DNA from: a virus
DNA: 44,664 bases
IMG/VR virus record: IMGVR_UViG_3300046791_000242
Location: 1 to 44,664 of that record
Direction: 5' to 3' (one strand)
A program made the translations under genes and the position numbers. Below the pieces are notes generated by a model that was not told the DNA's origin, ran no database searches, and saw nothing but the letters and a program-made list of their open reading frames with translations. Shown here piece by piece: positions 40,440-44,664 of this stretch; the first letter of the stretch is position 1, and every line of letters starts with the position of its first letter.

Positions 40440-40924
40440 GTAGCGACTGCTCGAGCCCGCTGGCCCTTGCGGGGGCCGAGGACCGAGGAGGCCGTCGGGT
40501 ACATGTTGTCGTTGAGGCCAACGTCAACCTGAACCGGGCGACCAAGGAGTTCGTTCAGGCTCGGGGCAGGCTTGCCCTCGCTCCACGCGTCGAACTCGTC
40601 TGCGGTCATGAGCGCCTTCATGGCGCGGACCTGCTTGCTGGGGTTCTTGGCCTTGGCGAAGAACTGTAGTCCGGTGAGTTGGTCCACCTCGAGGGGGAAC
40701 CCGGACTCCTCGTCGTACAGCACCGACCCGTCGTCGGCCGTGAGCGCGTAGACCCACTTGAAGCGGTTGATGTCGTTTCCGCTCTCGTCCTGCGTGACGA
40801 AGCCGTCACCGTACTGGCCGCCCGTCACCCACTTGGTTTCGACGCGGGAGAGGATGGCGTCATTGAGCCCGAGGTCAATCTTCGGGATTTTCGGCTGGCT
40901 AGCCGCGAACATGTCGTAGGTCAC
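40430..40924 (-). CDS. replication-associated protein, possibly ssDNA-binding, 164 aa
   Basis: GTG 40924 with TAGGAGGG upstream; the upstream-open frame lacks such a site. First gene of the leftward transcript leaving the control region, directly before the prim-pol/helicase. The text includes 'KWVTGGQYGDGFVTQDESGNDINRFKWVYALTADDGSVLYDEESGFPLE', beta-rich and acidic, then a helical segment and 'LNELLGRPVQVDVGLNDNMYPTASSVLGPRK'. The form (OB-like strands, Gly/Asp-rich) and place suggest ssDNA binding or loading, but I do not recognise a clear family. A hairpin covers its stop codon (40414-40439). Confidence 0.5.
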   Translation of the reverse strand: MTYDMFAASQPKIPKIDLGLNDAILSRVETKWVTGGQYGDGFVTQDESGNDINRFKWVYALTADDGSVLYDEESGFPLEVDQLTGLQFFAKAKNPSKQVRAMKALMTADEFDAWSEGKPAPSLNELLGRPVQVDVGLNDNMYPTASSVLGPRKGQRARAVATAE

Positions 40925-41026
40925 TTGGACCCTCCTAACTGCTGTCGAGGGGGGCTCGACTTGGATACCCAGTGTACCCCGCCGGGGGTCGCCGGGATGA
41001 ACTAAGTGCGCCAGTCGGAGCACTAG

Positions 41027-41156
41027 AAAGCGCCGTTTCCACGCTCAACTGACGTATAGGTACTTTCGGGGCTTTCACTACTTTCAAAAGACTTGTTCAG
41101 GTGAAAGTACCGAAAGCACCTAGATACCCGGTGAGCGTGGAAAACGGGCGTTTTCG
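41027..41156. repeat. large outward-facing inverted repeat with 9-nt iterons
   Basis: Two arms of about 55 nt face outward from a centre near 41089. The inner part is 41058-41078 against 41101-41121 (18 of 21 pairs); the outer part TTTCCACGCTCA (41036-41047) pairs with TGAGCGTGGAAA (41132-41143) perfectly. Inside, CTTTC recurs at 41063, 41072 and 41081, and its complement GAAAG at 41103 and 41112, all spaced 9 nt. Symmetric copies of the same unit running toward both transcripts suggest paired operators or an initiator-binding site. Confidence 0.65.
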
Positions 41157-41511
41157 GGCGTTTCAGGGGTCACGGAGGGCGTAACGGTGCCTCGAAGCAC
41201 CTGTGATGGGTCCCACGAGGGTCGCGTTACGGAAAAGGGGTCCCATGTGACGGGTAAACGGGGTCGTTTCAGAGAGGCTGGCATGTCCCCCGCCGCCGAA
41301 ACACGCACACATTGACGGGGGTACCCCGGTGCCACCTGCGCGGTTCGCACTTCCGGCGCGCGCCCGCCCGCCCGGGCTCGCAGTGCTGCTCGTGCGTGGC
41401 TGGGCGCTGGCACTGGAAGGAATGTTGCTCTCAGCAATACGCTTTTGCTCTCGGCACCTAGGGGACACACCACGTAGTGGTGACAGTCAGACACTCCGGA
41501 ATAGCACGGAT

Positions 41512-41536
41512 GTTCGGTTCCACGCTCAAACCGAAC
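41512..41536. repeat. hairpin presenting CCACGCTCA in its loop
   Basis: GTTCGGTT (41512-41519) and AACCGAAC (41529-41536) form a perfect 8-bp stem. The 9-nt loop CCACGCTCA is the same sequence found in the outer arms of the large inverted repeat (direct at 41039-41047, inverted at 41132-41140). The repeated element may be a protein-binding site, shown here in a cruciform or RNA loop. Confidence 0.5.
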
Positions 41537-41607
41537 GGACGTTCAGGGTCGCGCGCGTCCCGGCGCGCAGGGAACAGGGAAGGCGCGGGGGCGCGAAGAC
41601 CGCGCAC

Positions 41608-41703
41608 GTGCATGAGTCGTTTCACGACTGGTACGCGCGCACAGGAGAGGTTGAGCCGGTCGAACCGAACCGGCCGAAGCGAAAGGAGCCACGAAGTGGC
41701 TAG
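41608..41703 (+). CDS. possible leader peptide, 31 aa
   Basis: A short frame from GTG 41608 (HESFHDWYARTGEVEPVE...) to TAG 41703. It has no strong ribosome binding site and overlaps an alternative extension of the next gene. The reason to list it is the ending: Gly-stop in GTGGCTAG, the same 8-nt stop/start junction used at six well-supported gene borders. It could serve as a coupled leader for the 62-aa gene. Low confidence. Confidence 0.25.
   Translation: MHESFHDWYARTGEVEPVEPNRPKRKEPRSG
41687..41701 (+). promoter_or_regulatory. start-codon hairpin AGCCAC-GAA-GTGGCT
   Basis: A 6-bp perfect stem with a GAA loop whose 3' arm begins with the GTG start codon of the 62-aa gene, directly after the GAAAGGAG ribosome site. 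The gene at 41918 has the same block (hairpin 41910-41922), with C-G replaced by A-T in the stem. The hairpin should modulate initiation at both genes. Confidence 0.6.
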
Positions 41704-41884
41704 CAGCAAGTTCTACGTCATCGGCCGGAATACAGCCATCGCCTACGGTCCCTTCGGGACTCGCAAGGCAGCCAAGGACGCGGTTCGTCGGATGCTCGGC
41801 AGCGAGAAGAAGTATTACGGAACCCTTCGGGTTCGAGATGCTGCCGCTTTCGAGGCCACCGTCCCCACCGTTCGACCGTTCTAG
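41696..41884 (+). CDS. hypothetical basic protein, 62 aa
   Basis: GTG 41696 follows GAAAGGAG at good spacing, and the same initiation block is repeated at the next gene, which favours this start over ATG 41612. The protein is basic and mixed alpha/beta (KFYVIGRNTAIAYGPFGTRKAAKDAVRRMLGSEKKYYGTLRVR); a small RNA- or DNA-binding role is conceivable. Hairpins lie at its start (41687-41701), inside (41748-41760, 41820-41834) and at its stop (41881-41899). Function unknown. Confidence 0.6.
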   Translation: MASSKFYVIGRNTAIAYGPFGTRKAAKDAVRRMLGSEKKYYGTLRVRDAAAFEATVPTVRPF

Positions 41885-41917
41885 TTACGAAGTAACTAGG
41901 AAGAAAGGAGACACGAA

Positions 41918-43348
41918 GTGTCAGCGTTCGTCTTTCCAACCATCGAAGATGGTTGCGATTGCCGACCTTGTTCCCGCCGCCGCGGAGTTCGCGCCGCCAT
42001 CTCCGATGGCTACGTCGAGTCCTACTCCTCAACCCCTTTGGGGGGTTGGCGGCAACCAGCCGACGACCTTCGGTCAGTTCCCACCTTCGGTGTGGAACTG
42101 GAAACCAGCCTCGCCGAACTGCCTTACGGAGTAAGGCGTTCGACGGAACGCCGCTTCACAGCCTTTCAGGCTGTGGACCGTCGAGAAGCAGCCAGCCTCG
42201 CTGCTCCTACGGAGCATTGGCTGCCAAAGAGTGACTGTTCAGTCACTGGACCCGAGTTCGCTAGTCAGCCAGCCAGCCTCGATTGGTGGAACACCAATCG
42301 GCCGGTCATCGGGCAGTTCCTAAAGGAACTGCGGCACGGTGGCTGCGGCACCGAAGGTGCCGGACTCCACGTCAACATCGGAACCCGCGCCTCCTTCGGA
42401 GGCCCTGAGCACCTAGCGCGGTTCGCCACGCTGTGCACGAGCAACCCGCGGTTCTTCACCCGGATGGCTGGCCGGACGCACGACAACGTTCAGCACTGGG
42501 CCAAGTTCGATGTCATCGCCAATCCTACGGATTGGGGTCAGGAAGTTTGGGCCGGAGAAGCATGGTCGTCCCAAAGGGACCGGTACAGCGTCGTCAACGG
42601 TCAGGCTAGGGGCCGAGTCGAGTTTCGACTCCCCGCCGGAACGCTGGACGTAGTCCAGTTCTATGCGATGTTGGAATGGGTCGCCTCCATGGTCGAGTTC
42701 ACCCGTGAGAACCGCACGCCCAACGTCAGCAACTACGTTGCTTGGCTCCGGGGCAACGGTACCTACGGTACCGCCGAAGCCCGGATGAGGGACCTGTTCC
42801 CCAGCCGGTTCGAGTCTCCCGCACACACGGTCGCGGTTTCCACGAGCAACGTACCTAGCGCACGAGCGAGCACGAGCAACGCACCTAGCGCGACGCAGGC
42901 CGCGTATGAAGGCGGGTTGTGCGAGTCCGTGAGGCTGGAAGGCACAGACTACGTCTGTGAGATGCCAGCCGGTCATTCCGGCTCCCACGGCGCACCTTCG
43001 GTGCGAGTCTACTGGGACAATCTGGACGAAGTCAACGCTGACGGCTCCTACGGAGAGGTCTACGACCTGTGCCTCGATGAAAGCGGCGACGGTTCGTGGG
43101 TCTGCACCCGCGGTACTCGCGGCCACGGTGGCTACCACGAAGCCGTTGGCTTCGACGCCGTTTGGGGCGGTGCCTTCGGCACCCTGCCAATCAGCCACGC
43201 TCAGATGACCGCTTCGCTCCGTCCCGTTAGGGACGGCCACTGCTCCGACATCAGTTGCACCGGAGAGCACCGAACCGACATTATCCACACTCCCGGCACT
43301 CTCCCGCTCCGGTGCTTCACGTGCGCTACGCACCCTGTGCGCTCGTGA
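41918..43348 (+). CDS. amidoligase-like enzyme with Cys/His-rich C-terminus, 476 aa
   Basis: GTG 41918 after AAAGGAG and hairpin 41910-41922. Residues 55-265 fit the amidoligase_2 (COOH-NH2 ligase) family: TFGVELETS (57-63), WLPKSDCSVTGPEFASQP with K, D, S and E at about 104-114, GAGLHVNIG (148-155), then RYSVVNGQARGRVEFRLPAGTLDVVQFYAMLEWV (about 222-254). The family forms amide bonds using ATP, and substrates in phages are unknown. A Ser/Thr/Asn linker with a 30-nt tandem repeat (42841-42900) leads to a C-terminal part with repeated C...GHxGxH segments (YVCEMPAGHSGSHG, WVCTRGTRGHGGYH) and more cysteines. Codon use has more A/T at third positions than elsewhere, in step with the hairpin array. 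Confidence 0.75.
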   Translation: MSAFVFPTIEDGCDCRPCSRRRGVRAAISDGYVESYSSTPLGGWRQPADDLRSVPTFGVELETSLAELPYGVRRSTERRFTAFQAVDRREAASLAAPTEHWLPKSDCSVTGPEFASQPASLDWWNTNRPVIGQFLKELRHGGCGTEGAGLHVNIGTRASFGGPEHLARFATLCTSNPRFFTRMAGRTHDNVQHWAKFDVIANPTDWGQEVWAGEAWSSQRDRYSVVNGQARGRVEFRLPAGTLDVVQFYAMLEWVASMVEFTRENRTPNVSNYVAWLRGNGTYGTAEARMRDLFPSRFESPAHTVAVSTSNVPSARASTSNAPSATQAAYEGGLCESVRLEGTDYVCEMPAGHSGSHGAPSVRVYWDNLDEVNADGSYGEVYDLCLDESGDGSWVCTRGTRGHGGYHEAVGFDAVWGGAFGTLPISHAQMTASLRPVRDGHCSDISCTGEHRTDIIHTPGTLPLRCFTCATHPVRS

Positions 43349-43362
43349 TGCGTACGGTCTGT

Positions 43363-43420
43363 GTCCGCGCTCAGGGTCCTTGCGTGGACTCGAGCGTAAG
43401 ACTAATGCGCGATAGGATGA
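43363..43420 (+). promoter_or_regulatory. promoter-like repeat, copy A
   Basis: 58 nt that match copy B (44584-44641) at 47 of 58 positions without gaps. Invariant parts are TTGCGT (43380-43385) and TAATGC (43403-43408) with 17 nt between them, followed by GCGAT.GGATGA. Differences cluster in the spacer, as expected for a promoter. It lies in a 119-nt gap before the gene at 43468. Confidence 0.6.
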
Positions 43421-43467
43421 CCGGCGAAAACCGACCGGCAACCGACCAGCCCAAGGAGGGCAACATC

Positions 43468-43635
43468 ATGGATGCTCGCATCCTCCCTCGCAACGAGGTC
43501 GAGACAGCAGCGTGCCTGCTCATCGAAGCCCTCGTGAGCGAGGCCAACCGACTCCCCGCACAAGGCAGGTGGGCGCGGCGTGGACGCTACGTTGCGTCGA
43601 ACCGGCCCGCCATGCGACGACCGGCGGTCGGCTAA
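43468..43635 (+). CDS. hypothetical protein, 55 aa
   Basis: ATG 43468 with AAGGAGGG at ideal distance; a frame running further upstream crosses the promoter-like repeat. A GGATG-CTCG-CATCC hairpin follows the start codon. The product is an N-terminal helix (PRNEVETAACLLIEALVSEANRL) and a basic tail (RWARRGRYVASNRPAMRRPAVG). First gene of the operon after promoter copy A. Its stop overlaps the next start (TAATG). Function unknown. Confidence 0.55.
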   Translation: MDARILPRNEVETAACLLIEALVSEANRLPAQGRWARRGRYVASNRPAMRRPAVG

Positions 43636-43775
43636 TGGCCGCCTACACCATGACCCTCAAGCGCCTCTGCGCGGCTTGTGGGGTCGAGCACCTCATCCTG
43701 TGGATGAGCGGCGGACTGACCGTCGCCGTCTGCCCTAAGTGCGACGTGGTGGCTTCGCCACCGGAAGGAGAATGA
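43635..43775 (+). CDS. small zinc-ribbon protein, 46 aa
   Basis: ATG 43635 shares a base with the upstream TAA. The sequence LCAACGVEHLILWMSGGLTVAVCPKCDVV has two CxxC pairs about 20 residues apart and beta-like residues between: a compact zinc ribbon. Such micro-proteins can bind DNA, RNA or protein; which is unknown. It ends with a GGTGGC-TTC-GCCACC hairpin (43748-43762) and overlaps the next gene by 4 nt. Confidence 0.6.
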   Translation: MAAYTMTLKRLCAACGVEHLILWMSGGLTVAVCPKCDVVASPPEGE

Positions 43776-44182
43776 CCGTGCCGTGGTTCGACCGCCCCGA
43801 AGGGTTCTACACCAAGTCTTTCGACACGTATGCCGACAAGCGCCCACAGGCACCCGACTGCCTCACGGTGGGGCCGTCGGAGGACGATTACGCTAACTAC
43901 GTTAGCGACCCCAACCCGGAGGCCGAAGCCTACATCGAGTCCGTCGAGGCCACCCGAGCGGCCATGCGGGCCGAGCGGGACGCCTACCCCATAGGGGTAG
44001 AGGTCAAGTGCCTCTACTGCGGCGGCATCATCGAGCATCCCGAATACACACCCGGCCCCGAGCACAACGCACATGGCGTGTGCATCATCGAGGCTGGCCG
44101 ACAGGTTGACGTGGCCTTCCATGAGGAAGACCACCCGTTCGACACCCATCCTGAATGGATGGACGAAGGAGGTTCCGAATGA
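43772..44182 (+). CDS. hypothetical protein, 136 aa
   Basis: ATG 43772 after GGAAGGAG; GTG 43778 is a second option. The protein is acidic, with 'DRPEGFYTKSFDTYADKRPQAPDCL' near the start and a central 'VKCLYCGGIIEHPEY...EHNAHGVC' that has CxxC with nearby His/Cys, a possible zinc site. The end is rich in His/Asp/Glu (FHEEDHPFDTHPEWMDEGG). No family recognised. It contains two strong triloop hairpins (43891-43907, 43984-44000). Confidence 0.55.
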   Translation: MTVPWFDRPEGFYTKSFDTYADKRPQAPDCLTVGPSEDDYANYVSDPNPEAEAYIESVEATRAAMRAERDAYPIGVEVKCLYCGGIIEHPEYTPGPEHNAHGVCIIEAGRQVDVAFHEEDHPFDTHPEWMDEGGSE

Positions 44183-44355
44183 CCCGAGAAGCCCGTCGCG
44201 CAGCGCACCTTGCCCTCGAGGCGTGGGAGCAGCGCAACCCGACCAAGTGCACCCGCATCTTTGACGGCATCTGTCGATGCCGCGATGAACGTCGCCGGTT
44301 CGACCTACGACCGGCCCGCAGCACCGCCACCTATCGGTGGCAGAAGGAGGTCTAG
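44179..44355 (+). CDS. hypothetical basic protein, 58 aa
   Basis: ATG 44179 with GAAGGAGG upstream and a 4-nt overlap with the previous gene. It is basic, with REARRAAHLALEAWEQRNP and KCTRIFDGICRCRDERRRFD, so three Cys lie in the middle. Tiny, charged and Cys-bearing, it resembles other small phage proteins that bind nucleic acids or host factors, but no family is recognised. A GCCACC-TATC-GGTGGC hairpin lies near its end. Confidence 0.5.
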   Translation: MTREARRAAHLALEAWEQRNPTKCTRIFDGICRCRDERRRFDLRPARSTATYRWQKEV

Positions 44356-44571
44356 GTGGCCCGAGAACTGCCGGAAGGCACAGTCACCCGCGTATACCAC
44401 CTCATGCTCGTAACGCAGGTTGTAGGCGGGCGCGACCTCACCCCCGAGGTGCGCGATGCCCTGCAACCTGCCGAGGACGCAATCGGCGACATCCTGATGG
44501 ATGCCCCCTACGGCGACGGCTACCTATGGTCGGTGACGCTCAAGATGGTCGAACCGGCTGGCCTCGCATGA
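44356..44571 (+). CDS. hypothetical protein, 71 aa
   Basis: GTG 44356 follows the previous TAG directly, with AAGGAGGT upstream. Beta-rich with an acidic centre (TRVYHLMLVTQVVGGRDLTPEVRDALQPAEDAIGDILMDAPYGDGYLW). No domain or membrane helix recognised. Last gene before promoter copy B at the right end. Confidence 0.5.
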   Translation: MARELPEGTVTRVYHLMLVTQVVGGRDLTPEVRDALQPAEDAIGDILMDAPYGDGYLWSVTLKMVEPAGLA

Positions 44572-44583
44572 TGCGCGGTCAGC

Positions 44584-44641
44584 GTCCGCGCCTAGGGTCC
44601 TTGCGTGGACCCGCCGCGTTGACTAATGCGCGATGGGATGA
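44584..44641 (+). promoter_or_regulatory. promoter-like repeat, copy B
   Basis: Second copy of the 58-nt repeat, with TTGCGT (44601-44606), 17 nt, TAATGC (44624-44629). The remaining 23 nt of the window follow without a gene. If the two ends join, the first gene at 39 would start some 60 nt downstream, so this promoter would serve the left cluster. That is the main hint for circularity. Confidence 0.55.
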
Positions 44642-44664
44642 GAGCCGGTTCGACCCGGCAGAAA

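Larger units (their letters stand above)
40925..41695. promoter_or_regulatory. divergent non-coding control region
   Basis: 771 nt without a convincing gene, between leftward replication genes and rightward genes. It holds a 130-bp imperfect inverted repeat with CTTTC iterons, several short dyads (CGTAACG/CGTTACG near 41179-41231, CACCAC-GTA-GTGGTG 41468-41482, AGTCGT-TTC-ACGACT 41615-41629), three CCACGCTCA copies (one inverted) and a possible plus-strand promoter GTGACA-16-TAGCAC near 41481-41508. The place and structure suit the main switch and perhaps the replication origin. Frames reading through it on either strand have no ribosome site or family resemblance. Confidence 0.6.
41687..43333. 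repeat. dense array of ~33 short hairpins, mostly triloops
   Basis: By eye I count about 33 inverted repeats with stems of at least 5 bp and loops of at most 5 nt. At least 20 have a 3-nt loop and a stem of 6 bp or more. Examples (stem span): 41881-41899 (8 bp, GAA), 41937-41955 (8, GAA), 42121-42137 (7, GGA), 42157-42175 (8, TTC), 42280-42300 (9, GAA), 42346-42362 (7, GAA), 42519-42535 (7, TAC), 42757-42773 (7, TAC), 42943-42959 (7, TAC), 43138-43154 (7, GTT). Four-base loops occur at 42230-42247, 42313-42332 and 43219-43236. A few more lie at 43748-43762, 43891-43907 and 43984-44000. Confidence 0.8.

Noticed and set aside
41120-41494. Minus-strand frame in the control region
   Set aside because: No ribosome site, Pro/Arg-rich composition and no motif; the DNA there is full of dyads, as expected for regulatory sequence.
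41687-43333. CRISPR array or REP-element cluster
   Set aside because: The hairpins all differ in sequence, have no common repeat and lie within open coding frames.
42413-43441. 342-codon open frame on the minus strand opposite the amidoligase
   Set aside because: No family resemblance. The hairpin array makes both strands similar in short words, which can keep the opposite frame open.

Overview
The window is GC-rich, densely coded phage DNA with almost no intergenic space. It holds a complete set of tailed-phage head, packaging, tail and lysis genes plus a small replication module. I infer an actinobacterial host: codon use is strongly GC-rich, and one secreted protein carries a domain (VWVCKYVG...) that I know from actinobacterial surface proteins. 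The head genes (an N4-gp56-like capsid protein, a scaffold, and two very large proteins between portal and scaffold) and the absence of a recognisable tail tube or tape-measure set suggest a short-tailed (podovirus-like) virion. That morphology is an inference. A promoter-like repeat at the far right end points across the ends into the genes at the far left, so the window may be a whole genome opened at an arbitrary point.

Layout. (1) Positions 39-9569, plus strand: about 26 small, tightly overlapped early-type genes. Recognisable ones are a RecB/Cas4-like PD-(D/E)XK nuclease (3013), a signal-peptide surface protein (4619), an HExxH mini-metallopeptidase (5209), a DUF4406/deoxyribosyltransferase-like protein (5562), a dATP/dGTP-diphosphohydrolase-like protein (6044), an RNase H-fold exonuclease (7859) and several small Cys-rich or membrane proteins. 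(2) Positions 9531-38212, minus strand, read right to left: terminase small and large subunits, portal, two ejection-type proteins (850 and 1967 aa), scaffold, major capsid protein, Dit-like tail protein, a glycosyltransferase, three tandem paralogous virion proteins, a head-tail adaptor, two large fibre/hub proteins, a lysis cassette, a collagen-like protein and two terminal fibre-type proteins. (3) Positions 38227-40924, minus strand: an HNH endonuclease, a prim-pol/helicase fusion and a small replication-associated protein. (4) Positions 40925-41695: a non-coding control region with a large outward-facing inverted repeat, 9-nt-spaced CTTTC iterons and repeated CCACGCTCA elements. (5) Positions 41696-44571, plus strand: an amidoligase-like gene with small companions, followed by a promoter-like repeat and five more small genes.

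The most unusual signal is in region 5. The DNA from about 41687 to 43333 contains roughly 33 short perfect hairpins, most with 3-nt loops (GAA, TTC, TAC, GTA, GGA). Two of them sit exactly over the GTG starts of two consecutive genes and differ by a compensatory base-pair change. The hairpins lie inside coding sequence, and their loops fall preferentially on whole codons, as expected if synonymous codon choice builds them. I saw no comparable density elsewhere in the window. Other points of interest are the glycosyltransferase among the virion genes, a zincin motif in the giant virion protein, a recurrent 8-nt stop/start junction (RTGSCTAR), and a duplicated promoter.
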